Numbered from the stretch's first letter, positions 1 through 8,789 are shown. The stretch: 64,000 bases of DNA from Janthinobacterium fluminis (GCF_028595325.1 NZ_JAQQXR010000005.1:310001-374000), one strand, 5' to 3'. A program made the numbers and translations. Notes: a model not told the origin generated them from the letters alone.

Positions 1-717
1 GCCGTCGCCGCCGCGCAGCACGACGTGGCCGTAGGCGTTGCCGCGGGTGCGCACGATGGCGACGTTGCCCTGGCTGTTGATGCCGAGGAAGGAGTGCGGG
101 TGCGCCGACGACAGGATGGCGTTGATGGCGATGCTGATGTCGCCGTCGGTGCCGTTCTTGAAGCCGACCGGGGTCGACAGGCCGGACGACATTTCACGGT
201 GCGTCTGCGATTCCGTGGTGCGCGCGCCGATCGCCGTCCAGGCGATCAGGTCGCCCAGGTACTGCGGCGAGATCGGGTCGAGCGCCTCGGTCGCCGTCGG
301 CAGGCCCAGTTCGCACACGTCGAGCAGGAACTGGCGCGCCTTTTCCATGCCGGCGTCGACGCGGAAGGAGTCGTCCATGTCCGGGTCGTTGATGTAACCC
401 TTCCAGCCCGTCGTCGTGCGCGGCTTTTCGAAATACACGCGCATCACCAGCAGCATCGTGTCGGCCACCTCGGCCTGCAGCGCCTTCAGGCGGCGCGCAT
501 AGTCGAGGCCGGCGACCGGGTCGTGGATCGAGCAGGGGCCGACGACGACGAAGAGGCGGCGGTCCTTGCGGTCGATGATGTCGCGCAGCGCCTCGCGGCC
601 CTTGCTGACGCTGTCGAAGGCGCTGGCCGACAGCGGCAGCTTGGCGTGCAGGGCTTCCGGCGAGGGCATCGGCGCGAAAGAGGTGACGTTGATGTTTTCG
701 ATATCTGGTGTGTTCAT
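1..717 (-). CDS. aroG: 3-deoxy-7-phosphoheptulonate (DAHP) synthase, class I, N-terminal part
   Basis: The visible 239 residues are the N-terminal two thirds of a class I DAHP synthase; the gene runs off the left edge. The enzyme condenses phosphoenolpyruvate with erythrose 4-phosphate, the first step of the shikimate pathway, in the cytosol. Recognisable family segments are VVGPCSIHDP near residue 60, MRVYFEKPRTTTGWKGYIND near residue 92, and the ARTTESQTHRE / GFKNGTDG stretch near residues 180-200, which carry phosphoenolpyruvate and metal ligands in the family. The ATG at 717 gives the usual start MNTPDIENI. Which aromatic amino acid inhibits it cannot be decided from this fragment. Confidence 0.95.
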   Translation of the reverse strand, partial: MNTPDIENINVTSFAPMPSPEALHAKLPLSASAFDSVSKGREALRDIIDRKDRRLFVVVGPCSIHDPVAGLDYARRLKALQAEVADTMLLVMRVYFEKPRTTTGWKGYINDPDMDDSFRVDAGMEKARQFLLDVCELGLPTATEALDPISPQYLGDLIAWTAIGARTTESQTHREMSSGLSTPVGFKNGTDGDISIAINAILSSAHPHSFLGINSQGNVAIVRTRGNAYGHVVLRGGDG

Positions 718-820
718 GATTCTGGCTTCGGCTTTCGGTAACGCTGATTCGGGAAACCAATAGTGTAGCGGAAATGAGCGCCTGCCACGCCGGCGACGCC
801 GGGGCGGCCGCCGCCGCGCC

Positions 821-1474
821 CTAGTGCGGCAGGCCGGCGCCGTCCGCGCCGGCGGGCGCGCGCCTGGCCAGTTCGATGTTGCGCGCCAGCGCGGGGTGGC
901 GGTGCAGATGGGTGTCGATGTCCTTTTCCAGCAGGCGCAGCTGGGCGTCCAGGCAGGCGATGCTGTCCCGGACGTGCTGCGCCAGCGCCTGCTGGCCGGC
1001 CTGTTCGTGGCCGAACTGGCGCTGCGCCTCGCGCAGGCGCACGGCGCGCAGCGCGTGCAGTTGCGCCAGCCAGGCCCGCAGCGTGCGGAAGGCGGCCGGC
1101 GGCGGCACCCACGGCGCCGGGTGGGTGGCGGCGCAAAAGCGCGCCAGCAGCACGGCGTCGAGGCGCGCCGCGCAATCGGCGGCCGGTGCGGCGCCGGCGA
1201 AGGCCTGGACGCTGGCCGGGTCGACGTCGCTGACGACCATGCCCATCGCCGTCAGGGCCAGCGCCGCCGCCTCGCTGTAGGGCCCGGTCGCCTGCATGCA
1301 CACGGGCAGGCCGGCGACGCTGACCTCGCGCCGGGTCAGCCAGGTGCGCAGCCAGCGGAAGCCGGCCAAGTCGTTTTCCACCACTTTGTTCTGGATTTCG
1401 CCGTGCGCCAGCAGCGCCACGTCCAGTTTCAGTTTGCTGACATGGATACCGACGGTTACTTGGGTGTTGTTCAT
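821..1474 (-). CDS. Truncated, catalytically degenerate IS110-family transposase (DEDD domain only)
   Basis: 217 residues match the N-terminal DEDD (RuvC-like) half of IS110 transposases in motif order: a GIxVSKxxLDVALL start, an M-x-ATG segment, a P-A-x-V-x-A-F segment and a final D-A-x-L-L-A-R-F-C. Members are normally about 320-350 residues with a C-terminal serine-containing domain; this one stops where that domain should begin. The acidic tetrad is mostly lost: the first Asp is His11, the Glu is Gln61, the third position is Ala103, and only Asp106 remains. The frame is nevertheless open with ordinary high-GC codon use. No flanking inverted repeats or target duplication are visible. It is an IS remnant or a domesticated DEDD-fold protein; transposase activity is very unlikely. 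Confidence 0.75.
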   Translation of the reverse strand: MNNTQVTVGIHVSKLKLDVALLAHGEIQNKVVENDLAGFRWLRTWLTRREVSVAGLPVCMQATGPYSEAAALALTAMGMVVSDVDPASVQAFAGAAPAADCAARLDAVLLARFCAATHPAPWVPPPAAFRTLRAWLAQLHALRAVRLREAQRQFGHEQAGQQALAQHVRDSIACLDAQLRLLEKDIDTHLHRHPALARNIELARRAPAGADGAGLPH

Positions 1475-1540
1475 GATTCGTTCATTTTCATAGGTGCTGG
1501 CACGGATAGTATTGCAAAGTGCGGGAAAGGGGGCGCCCGA

Positions 1541-2677
1541 TTAGAGCGGCAGCAGTTTCAGATCGAGCGCGCGCTCGACCAGCCAGACCGTGGCCAGCAG
1601 CGCGATCAGCGTCGAGCCGGCGCCCAGCAACTGGCGGTAGAACCAGGTGTGGCGCAGCAGATAGGCCAGCGGCAGGAAGGCGGCGACGATGGCCAGCTGG
1701 CCCAGCTCCACGCCGAGGTTGAAGCCGAGCAGGCTGGCCAGCAGCGACGCCTGCCCCAGCCCCAGGTCGGCCAGCACGCCGGCGAAGCCGAAGCCGTGCA
1801 CCAGGCCGAAGGCGAAGGCGACCAGCGGGCGGCGCCCGCGGAACAGCGGCAGCAGATTGTTCAGCGCCGCCAGCACGACCGAGGCGGCGATGGCCGTCTC
1901 GACCCAGCGCGAGGGCGGCGTCAGCAGCGACAGGCTGGCCAGGCTCAGCGTCAGCGAATGGGCTAGCGTGAACGCCGTGACGACCTTGCACACGTCGACC
2001 AGGCTGTCGCGGAAGCTGTCGGACGGGCGCGCCGTGGCCGGCGCCAGCACGGCCGGCAGCAGCAGCGACAGCAGGAACAGGATGTGGTCGTAGCCGATCC
2101 AGATATGCCAGGCGCCGTGGCGCACATAGGCGGCGAACTGGCCGAGCCGGTCCGGCGCCGCCAGCGCCAGGCTCTGGCGCGGCCGCTCCGGGCTGAAGAT
2201 GGCCGTCGACGTGGCGCCGCCGTGGCGCAGTTGCAACAGGCCCTTGTGCTGCGGGTCGATGTCGGCGAACAGGCGGTAGGCGATATCGACGGCGTCGAGC
2301 GGCGCCGCGCAGTCGGCGTCGAAGCGCAGCACGCTGTAGGCGCCGTCCGTATGGCGCTCGATCAGTTGCTCGCGCAGGCGCACCGGACAGCCCGCCTGCG
2401 CGCTCGACAGCGCCAGCCGGCCCAGCGCGTAGGCGGCGATGGCCGGGTGGCGCGCGCGCACCTCGTCCCACGTCAACCGGCCGTCGGCGTCGGCGTCGAG
2501 GCCGATGGCGAAGTCGAGGTCGCGCAGCGCGATGTCCCACTGGCCCGTGATATGGCTGCCGCGGACGTCCAGCGTCAGGTAGCTGTCGCTGGGCTTGTGC
2601 GCCCGCGCCGGCGCCGCCAGCCCGCACAGCAGCGCCAGCAGGGCGGCCCAGGGCGTCCACCGCGCGCGGCGGCCCAT
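1541..2677 (-). CDS. HupE/UreJ-like membrane protein with EF-hand loop
   Basis: A 378-residue protein with a signal peptide (cleavage probably after the APARA at residues 22-26), a soluble N-terminal domain of about 190 residues, and a C-terminal block of about six hydrophobic helices typical of the HupE/UreJ_2 family (GYDHILFLLSLLLP, AFTLAHSLTLSLA, FGLVHGFGFA). The conserved His residues in these helices suggest metal handling, but the family function is not settled. Residues 61-72 (DADADGRLTWDE) are a full canonical EF-hand calcium loop. Its start overlaps the stop of the upstream TPR gene by one base, so the two are probably translationally coupled; it is the last gene of the DUF4331 operon. 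Confidence 0.8.
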   Translation of the reverse strand: MGRRARWTPWAALLALLCGLAAPARAHKPSDSYLTLDVRGSHITGQWDIALRDLDFAIGLDADADGRLTWDEVRARHPAIAAYALGRLALSSAQAGCPVRLREQLIERHTDGAYSVLRFDADCAAPLDAVDIAYRLFADIDPQHKGLLQLRHGGATSTAIFSPERPRQSLALAAPDRLGQFAAYVRHGAWHIWIGYDHILFLLSLLLPAVLAPATARPSDSFRDSLVDVCKVVTAFTLAHSLTLSLASLSLLTPPSRWVETAIAASVVLAALNNLLPLFRGRRPLVAFAFGLVHGFGFAGVLADLGLGQASLLASLLGFNLGVELGQLAIVAAFLPLAYLLRHTWFYRQLLGAGSTLIALLATVWLVERALDLKLLPL

Positions 2678-3873
2678 CACGCCCCCGCCCGCAACTGGCG
2701 CGCCAGGCGCGCGATGGCGACGTCCTCTATCCCTTTCGCCGCGATCCATTGCAGCACGGGCGCGGCGGCGCCGGGGTCGCGCGCCTGCAGCGCCGCTTCG
2801 AGGAAGATACGGATGTCCGCCGGCTCCTTCTGCACCGCCCAATTCAAGCGCGCCAGCGCCAGCGCGGCCGGTGCGTTGCGGCGCAGATGCAGCTCGAAAC
2901 GGGCCTCCTCGCGCTGGTGCACGCTGTCGCCGCGCAGCGCGGCGGCGCGAAAGCGCGCCAGCAGTTCGGCCTCGGCCGCCGCCAGCGCCTGCTGCGTGCC
3001 GGCGCCCTGGCGCAGCGCCAGCGCCTGGCGCAGCAGCAGGGCGTCGATGCGGCCCTGCTCGCGCAACAGGTTGAGTACCTCGGCCGGGCGGCGCTGGTCC
3101 AGCAGGAAATCGGCGTAGGCGCCCAGCAGATAACTGTCGCGCGCATCGAGCGCCAACGCGCGGCGAAAGCGCGCCTCGGCCGCCGCCGCGTCGCCGCGGC
3201 GCGTCGCCATTTCCGCCAGCAGCGTCAACACCCAGACCTGCACCTCCGGCGCGGCGCCGGCGCTGCGGCCCAGCGTCAGCGCCAGCAACTGCTCGGCGCC
3301 GGCCGCGCGCCCCGTCAAGCCGGCGATGCCGGACAGGCAGGTGGCGCTGACCAGATCCCCGGCCAGCGCCGACAGGCGCGCGCAACTGGCGGTGGCCGCC
3401 GCGTACTCGCCCTGCACGGTCAGCACCGTGGCGCGCGTCAGCCAGGCCTGGGCGTTGGCCGGCTCGGCGGCGACGACGGCGTCCAGATCGGCCAGCGCGG
3501 CGGCGAAATGGTGGGTGCTCTGCAGCAGGGTGGCGCGCAACAGACGCACGGCCGGCGGCGGCGCCGTCGACTGCCACCACGGCGCCAGCGCGGCCTGGGC
3601 GTAGCCGAGATAGCGCGGATCGGTTTCGCTGCGCGCGGCGGCCAGATAGCGCCGCGCCAGCCGGCTGGCCAGGCCGACGTCGCGCGGGCTGGCGGCCAGC
3701 TCGGCGCGCAGGCGGCGCAGCTCCTGCTGCAGCGGGTCGGCGCGGCGCGGCAGCACCTCGACAACGACGGCGCCGCTGGCGGGCGTGTAGGGCGTCGCCT
3801 GCGCGGCGGCGCCGGCCAGCGCCGCCGCGCAAACGGCCAGTGCGCGCCGGCGCAGGGAAAAGGCGTTATTCAT
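2677..3873 (-). CDS. Exported TPR-repeat protein
   Basis: 398 residues. The start at 3873 gives a signal peptide (MNNAFSLRRRALAVCAAALAG, ending at AAAQA). The rest is alpha-helical, Ala/Leu-rich and full of degenerate 34-residue tetratricopeptide repeats, for example AALADLDAVVAAEPANAQAW and AAEARFRRALALDARDSYLL. It is therefore probably a periplasmic scaffold or adaptor. A frame opens further upstream (to 3936) but lacks a signal sequence at its start, so the inner ATG is preferred. It lies between an Asp-rich lipoprotein and the HupE-like protein and overlaps the latter by one base. Partner and cargo are unknown. Confidence 0.75.
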   Translation of the reverse strand: MNNAFSLRRRALAVCAAALAGAAAQATPYTPASGAVVVEVLPRRADPLQQELRRLRAELAASPRDVGLASRLARRYLAAARSETDPRYLGYAQAALAPWWQSTAPPPAVRLLRATLLQSTHHFAAALADLDAVVAAEPANAQAWLTRATVLTVQGEYAAATASCARLSALAGDLVSATCLSGIAGLTGRAAGAEQLLALTLGRSAGAAPEVQVWVLTLLAEMATRRGDAAAAEARFRRALALDARDSYLLGAYADFLLDQRRPAEVLNLLREQGRIDALLLRQALALRQGAGTQQALAAAEAELLARFRAAALRGDSVHQREEARFELHLRRNAPAALALARLNWAVQKEPADIRIFLEAALQARDPGAAAPVLQWIAAKGIEDVAIARLARQLRAGA

Positions 3874-3963
3874 GGCTGAACTCCACTGGAAAATGGGGGC
3901 GGCGAGGCGGTGGGCCGTGGCGCGGCCGCCGGACACCGCGACCGCGCCGCCGGCTCCAGGGCG

Positions 3964-4200
3964 CTACAAGATCAGCGGATCGGTATCGTCGGGCGCCGTC
4001 ACCGCGACGCTATCTGGATCGAGCGGATCGGCGTCGTCGTCGCTGGCGGCGGCCAGCGCCTGGATCTGCGCGACATAGGCGCTCGGCGCCGGCGGCGCAG
4101 GCGTGACGACGACATCGCCGCCGCCGGCGGGACCGCTGCCGCCGCCACCGCCGCCGCAGGCGCTCAGAAAGACGGCAAACACCAGACATAGCTTGTTCAT
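3964..4200 (-). CDS. Small Asp-rich lipoprotein
   Basis: 78 residues. The ATG at 4200 is preceded by AGGAGA at good spacing. The N-terminus MNKLCLVFAVFLSAC is a lipoprotein signal with lipobox LSAC, followed by a long glycine run (GGGGGG), then a Pro/Ala linker. The C-terminal third is strikingly acidic (SDDDADPLDPDSVAV then APDDTDPL), which could bind divalent cations; this is inference. It is the second gene of the operon, 35 bases after the DUF4331 gene. No known domain is recognised. Confidence 0.7.
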   Translation of the reverse strand: MNKLCLVFAVFLSACGGGGGGSGPAGGGDVVVTPAPPAPSAYVAQIQALAAASDDDADPLDPDSVAVTAPDDTDPLIL

Positions 4201-4235
4201 TTTGCTCTCCTGTCTCATTGGTATGGTGGCGCTGA

Positions 4236-5735
4236 CTACTGCGGCGAACCGGCCAACGGCGTCGTCAGATACGGGAAGGCGGCCGTGAAAGCGCTATCGT
4301 CGAGGTAGGCGCCGTCCGTGAAGCGGATCGCCCCGGCCGGCGCGTCGGCGGGCGCGCAGCCGATATTCAGCGTGCACAACTTGCCCATCACCACGCGCAG
4401 CGCCACGTCGACGACATCGTCGCCCGGGCGGCGGCCGTTCGGGAAGCCGGCGCTGTCGCCGTCGATCACGCCGAGGCGTTTTTGCGCGCCCATCGGTAGC
4501 GGCGCCACCGCGGTGTTCAGGCGCAGCATCTCGGCCGCCTTGACCGTGGCGGGTTGGTTCACGCCCTTGATGCCGGTCAGGAAGGCGGCGACCAGGTCAT
4601 TGCGGGGGAAATTCGTCGGCGCCTTCGCGCCGGCGCTGCCGAACAAGACCTCCACCAGCGCCGGCAGGGTCGGATTCGTCACATAATCGGCAAACTGGCC
4701 GTCGGCGGCCGGTGCGCTGTGGTTGAAGCGGTCCTTATCCTTCAGTCCGATGACCACCTCGTTCACCAGCGGCATGCCCAGGCGCGACACCTGCACCCAG
4801 GCACCGCCCTCCTTCGACGCGCCGGCGCCGCTCCTCGGCGCCGGATTCAGCAGGCGGCCCTGGCGCAGACTGGCCGTGGTCCAGCCGCCGATCACCGGAT
4901 CGCCGCCGCCGGCCGTCAGGCAGGACGTGGCCACCTCCAGCGCGATCGAGGTGACGTTCTTGTCGGCCAGATCGTCCCTGGCGTCCCTTTCGGCGCTGGG
5001 GCTGAACTCGACGGCCGGCGCCTTGATATTGATCAGGTCGAACGTTTCGCCCAGATTGACGACGAAGGAATCCTTGCGCTGGCCGACGAACATCCGCCCC
5101 GGCGTGGCGCAGCCGGGAATGTGCACATTGTAGACATGCTTGGCGGCATACTTCGCGTATTCCGGAATGGACTTGGCGCCGATATTGTCGATCGGCTTGT
5201 CGAACACGGCCGCGCCGCCGTCGGCATTGGTGACGGCGGCGCGGCTGCCGTGGCGGCGGTCGCCGCGCACGACGGTCACGCCATAAGTCTCGCGCACATT
5301 GATGCCGGGCGGATTGACGCCATCGATCGCGCCGCCGTTGATTACCAGCGGAATCGACACCTTCTTGCCGCCGACGGTGAACTGGGCATCCTTGATGCTG
5401 TTGGCGAAGCGGAACTGGAACGTCAGATCCTCCCTGGCGTCGCCGTTGTTGTCGATATGAATTTCATACAAGGCGTCCGGATCCAGCGCGAAATAATTCG
5501 GGCCGCCGTAGGGATCCTGCAGCGGCACATAATTGGCCACCAGCGTGACGAACTTATCGCGGCCCGGCTCGTAGCTGCGGAACATATAAAAATCGGTCGC
5601 GTCGACCTTCGGCGCGCGCGTGATGAACGGCGCCTCGCGGTGGCTGGACGCGCACGCGGGCGGACTCCAGGCGCAGGCCAGGACCGTGTTGAATATCGCC
5701 GTTCCAAGGGCGACCCTGGATGAAAGAACTGACAT
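4236..5735 (-). CDS. DUF4331 domain-containing exported protein
   Basis: 499 residues, close to the usual DUF4331 length. The N-terminus is a signal peptide (residues 1-29), with the mature protein beginning SSHREAPFITRAPKVDATDF, the hallmark start of this family. A D-x-N-x-D-x-x-x-D-type segment (HIDNNGDAREDLTFQF) follows around residue 93 and could bind calcium. A GGAGG ribosome site precedes the ATG at 5735. It is the first gene of a reverse-strand operon with a lipoprotein, a TPR protein and a HupE-like membrane protein. DUF4331 has no settled biochemical role, so the call is to family only. Confidence 0.85.
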   Translation of the reverse strand: MSVLSSRVALGTAIFNTVLACAWSPPACASSHREAPFITRAPKVDATDFYMFRSYEPGRDKFVTLVANYVPLQDPYGGPNYFALDPDALYEIHIDNNGDAREDLTFQFRFANSIKDAQFTVGGKKVSIPLVINGGAIDGVNPPGINVRETYGVTVVRGDRRHGSRAAVTNADGGAAVFDKPIDNIGAKSIPEYAKYAAKHVYNVHIPGCATPGRMFVGQRKDSFVVNLGETFDLINIKAPAVEFSPSAERDARDDLADKNVTSIALEVATSCLTAGGGDPVIGGWTTASLRQGRLLNPAPRSGAGASKEGGAWVQVSRLGMPLVNEVVIGLKDKDRFNHSAPAADGQFADYVTNPTLPALVEVLFGSAGAKAPTNFPRNDLVAAFLTGIKGVNQPATVKAAEMLRLNTAVAPLPMGAQKRLGVIDGDSAGFPNGRRPGDDVVDVALRVVMGKLCTLNIGCAPADAPAGAIRFTDGAYLDDSAFTAAFPYLTTPLAGSPQ

Positions 5736-5883
5736 ATCAACCTCCGAATAGGGTAAGGAAACGGGTGAGAAAAAGGCGCTGCAAGCTCATATACGGGGCG
5801 GCGGGGCGGACGGATTCAAAGCGGGCCAGATATTTTCAGCGGGGCGCGCCGGGCGGCGCGGCAAATCCGCTAAACTGACAGGC

Positions 5884-6861
5884 ATGACACCTACCGCCTC
5901 CCCCCATTTACCAGAACCCTACCCGGCCGCGCGCTTCATCAAAGAAATCGGCCGCGGCAAAGACGGCGCGCGCAGCATGACGCGCGGCGACGCCCGAGAA
6001 CTGTACGGCGCCATGCTGGAAGGCCGCGTCAGCGACCTCGAGCTGGGCGGCATCCTGCTGGCGATGCGCATCAAAGGCGAATCCGTCGACGAAATCGCCG
6101 GCTTCCTCGACGCGGCCGAGGCCTCCTTCGCGCCGCTGGCGGCGCCGGCCGGCCCCTACGCTCCCATCGTCCTGCCCAGCTACAACGGCGCGCGCAAAAT
6201 GGCCAACCTGACGGCCCTGCTGGCGCTGCTGCTGGCGCGCGAAGGCGTGCCCGTGCTCGTACACGGCGTCAACAGCGACCCGGGCCGCGTGACGACGGCC
6301 GAAGTCTTCCAGGCGCTGGGCCTGGCGGCGGCGGGCAGCCACGCCGAAGCGGAAGCGGCGCTGGCGGCCGGCCGGCCCGCCTTCATCGGCATCGACGCCC
6401 TGGCGCCGGCGCTGGCGCGGCTGCTGGCGCTGCGGCGCGTGCTGGGCGTGCGCAACTCCACCCACACCCTCGTCAAAATCATGCAACCGTTTGCCGGGCC
6501 GGCGCTGCGGCTGGTGTCCTACACCCACCCCGAATACCTCGCCATGCTGGGCGCCTACTTCACGACGGCGGCGCCGCGCGAACGGGGCGACGCCTTCCTG
6601 ATGCGCGGCACCGAAGGCGAAACGGTGGCCAACGCCAACAAAGCGCAACAAATCGACTGGTTCCACGCGGGCGAGCGCAGCATCCTCGTCGAAAAACAAA
6701 ATCTGGTGCAAACCCTGCCGGACCTGCCGGCCGAGCGCGACGCGGCGACGACGGCGGCATGGATAGCGGCCGTCCTGGCGGGCACGATCCCGGTGCCGGC
6801 GCCGATCGTCGAACAAATGGCGCAATGCCTGCGCGTTTGCGCCGCCCTGCGCCATTCCTAA
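5884..6861 (+). CDS. ybiB: YbiB-like protein (anthranilate phosphoribosyltransferase-fold, DNA-binding)
   Basis: 325 residues with the two-domain fold of nucleoside phosphorylase / TrpD family proteins. The N-terminal helical domain has RGDARELYGAMLEGRVSDLELGGILLAMRIKGES; the second domain has PSYNGARKMANLTALLALLLAREGVPVLVHG. The GARKMAN segment replaces the glycine-rich substrate loop of true TrpD and is characteristic of YbiB (TrpD2). YbiB from E. coli is reported to bind nucleic acid rather than make tryptophan precursors; no trp genes lie nearby. It is a stand-alone forward gene, divergent from the DUF4331 operon, and is followed by the REP-like repeat cluster. Confidence 0.85.
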   Translation: MTPTASPHLPEPYPAARFIKEIGRGKDGARSMTRGDARELYGAMLEGRVSDLELGGILLAMRIKGESVDEIAGFLDAAEASFAPLAAPAGPYAPIVLPSYNGARKMANLTALLALLLAREGVPVLVHGVNSDPGRVTTAEVFQALGLAAAGSHAEAEAALAAGRPAFIGIDALAPALARLLALRRVLGVRNSTHTLVKIMQPFAGPALRLVSYTHPEYLAMLGAYFTTAAPRERGDAFLMRGTEGETVANANKAQQIDWFHAGERSILVEKQNLVQTLPDLPAERDAATTAAWIAAVLAGTIPVPAPIVEQMAQCLRVCAALRHS

Positions 6862-6864
6862 ACC

Positions 6865-7049
6865 CAACAATGGGGTCAGGTCTAGACATGGCGGTTTTTT
6901 CAAAAAAACAACACTGGAATCCGGTTCTGGCGTGACAGCTTGTTTGCCGGTTTATTAGTTTTTCTGGCGGGCCATCAAAAAAACCGCCATGTCTAGACCT
7001 GACCCCATTGTTGCTTTTGCGAAAACCGCCATGTCTAGACCTGACCCCA
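6865..7049. repeat. REPIN-like cluster: one inverted and one extra copy of a REP-type repeat
   Basis: A 36-base unit (6865-6900, beginning CAACAATGGGGTCAGGTCTA and ending in six T) recurs as an exact reverse complement at 6978-7013. A third, shorter copy (7022-7049) repeats the second arm in direct orientation. Each copy contains the perfect palindrome GTCTAGAC. The two inverted arms enclose about 77 bases. Two inverted REP units with a spacer is the layout of a REPIN, a non-autonomous element moved by RAYT transposases in many proteobacteria; no RAYT gene is in the window. It fills the space between ybiB and the YhiN-like gene and could also act as a terminator hairpin. Confidence 0.8.
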
Positions 7050-7113
7050 AGCGGGCTGGAGGGCGGCTGGGTTTACAATGGCGCTTTGTGTTCAGGCGGG
7101 TGTGGATTTTTTT

Positions 7114-8328
7114 ATGGCAAAACAATTTGATGTGGCGGTGATCGGCGCCGGCGCGGCCGGTATGATGTGTGCGGCCGTCGCCGCCCAGGGCGGTAAGCGG
7201 GTGGTGTTGCTCGACCATGCGGAGAAGCTGGCTGAGAAGATCCGCATTTCCGGCGGCGGGCGTTGTAATTTTACGAATGTGAATGCGGGGCCGCTGAATT
7301 TTTTGTCGGAGAATCCGCATTTCTGTAAGAGCGCTTTGTCGCGGTATACGCCGCAGGATTTCCTCGCGCTGGTGAAGAAGCACCGTATCGCTTATCACGA
7401 GAAGCATAAGGGCCAGTTGTTTTGCGATGAGTCGGCCGAGCAGATCATTCAGATGTTGAAGGATGAGTGTGCCGCCGCCGACGTCCATTGGCGCATGCCA
7501 TGCAAGGTCGAGGCCATCGCCCAGGCACCCGATGGCGCCTTCTTGCTGTCCACCGACAGCGGCGATGTCGAGGCGGCCAGTGTCGTCGTCGCCAGCGGCG
7601 GTTTGTCGATTCCGAAGATAGGCGCCAGCGATTTCGCCTACCGCCTCGCCAAGCAGTTCGATTTGCGCCTGGTCGAGCCGCGCCCGGCGCTGGTGCCGCT
7701 GACCTTCGACGACGCCGGCTGGGCGCCGTTCGCGCCCCTGTCCGGCATCGCCCTGGAGGTCGAGGTGACGACGGGCACGCTGAAGGGCCGGAACCCCGGC
7801 GGCGCGCGTTTCCGCGAGGATTTGCTGTTCACCCACCGCGGCCTGTCCGGCCCGGCGATCCTGCAAATTTCCAGTTTCTGGCAGCCGGGCACGCCGATCG
7901 TCGTCAATTTGTTGCCGGAGATGGATGTCGCCCAGACTTTGATCGAGGGCAAGGGCAGCATCAAGAAGCAACTGGGCAATGTGTTGTCGCAGTGGTTGCC
8001 GGTGCGCCTGGCCGAGGGCTTGCTGGCGGCCACGGGCCTGGCCGCCGACGCCCGCCTGGCCGATTTGCCGGATGCGGCCTTGCGCAAGCTGGGCCTGGCG
8101 ATCAATCAGTGGTCGCTGGTGCCCAGCGGCTCCGAGGGTTACCGCAAGGCCGAGGTGACGCGCGGCGGCATCGATACGCGTGAGTTGTCGCAGCAGACGA
8201 TGATGGCGAACAAGGTGCCCGGCCTGTATTTCATCGGCGAGGCCGTCGATGTGACGGGTTGGCTGGGCGGCTATAATTTCCAGTGGGCATGGGCGTCCGG
8301 CGTGGCCGCGGGGCTGGCGCTGCGCTGA
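7114..8328 (+). CDS. YhiN/HI0933-family NAD(P)/FAD-dependent oxidoreductase
   Basis: 404 residues from the ATG at 7114. An N-terminal Rossmann dinucleotide site (VIGAGAAGMMCA) is followed by ISGGGRCNFTN near residue 50, and the C-terminus has GWLGGYNFQWAWASG, which together define the HI0933/YhiN flavoprotein family (related to BaiN). The protein should be a cytosolic flavoenzyme; the physiological substrate is unknown. An ATG at 7078 is in frame, but the 12 extra residues precede the beta strand that should open the Rossmann fold, so the inner start is preferred, although its ribosome site is weak. It stands alone between the repeat cluster and rpsU. Confidence 0.88.
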   Translation: MAKQFDVAVIGAGAAGMMCAAVAAQGGKRVVLLDHAEKLAEKIRISGGGRCNFTNVNAGPLNFLSENPHFCKSALSRYTPQDFLALVKKHRIAYHEKHKGQLFCDESAEQIIQMLKDECAAADVHWRMPCKVEAIAQAPDGAFLLSTDSGDVEAASVVVASGGLSIPKIGASDFAYRLAKQFDLRLVEPRPALVPLTFDDAGWAPFAPLSGIALEVEVTTGTLKGRNPGGARFREDLLFTHRGLSGPAILQISSFWQPGTPIVVNLLPEMDVAQTLIEGKGSIKKQLGNVLSQWLPVRLAEGLLAATGLAADARLADLPDAALRKLGLAINQWSLVPSGSEGYRKAEVTRGGIDTRELSQQTMMANKVPGLYFIGEAVDVTGWLGGYNFQWAWASGVAAGLALR

Positions 8329-8481
8329 GCCGTGCCGCGCCGTGGCGCGTCCCCGGCGCGGTGCGCCGCCGTGGCGGGGTTTTTGCAACGGCGGGCGGGG
8401 GCGGGCACATCGGCGCTTCCATTTTTCGGGGAAAGGTGGTACGATCTACCTCTTCCATAAATCAACGGTTTGAATTTTTAC

Positions 8482-8694
8482 ATGACCACTATTCGCCTTA
8501 AAGAAAACGAGCCGTTCGAAGTCGCAATGCGTCGCTTCAAGCGCACTATTGAAAAAACTGGTCTGCTGACCGAATTGCGCGCACGCGAATTCTACGAAAA
8601 GCCAACAGCTGAGCGCAAGCGCAAGCTGGCAGCTGCTGTTAAGCGCCACTACAAGCGCATTCGCAGCCAGCAATTGCCGAAAAAATTATTCTAA
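8482..8694 (+). CDS. rpsU: 30S ribosomal protein S21
   Basis: 70 residues starting [20 protein letters not shown], the typical S21 sequence, with a basic C-terminus ([16 protein letters not shown]). S21 binds the 30S platform near the 3' end of 16S rRNA and helps initiation. It opens the classic macromolecular synthesis group with yqeY, dnaG and rpoD downstream on the same strand, although hairpins after the gene suggest partly separate transcription. Confidence 0.97.
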   Translation: MTTIRLKENEPFEVAMRRFKRTIEKTGLLTELRAREFYEKPTAERKRKLAAAVKRHYKRIRSQQLPKKLF

Positions 8695-8789
8695 GACTGT
8701 ACATTCAAAACTCGCCCGGCTTGTAGGCGCCTTGGTCGCCGGGGGTGATGTTTTGTTTCATCTGGATGTCAATTCAGATGGGTCGCATG

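Noticed and set aside
1541-3832. A 763-codon frame that would fuse part of the TPR gene region with HupE
   Set aside because: The first half is an out-of-frame reading of the TPR gene; the HupE signal peptide starts at 2677.
6955-8388. Long reverse frame opposite the YhiN-like gene
   Set aside because: Gln/Arg/His-rich antisense shadow without domain features.
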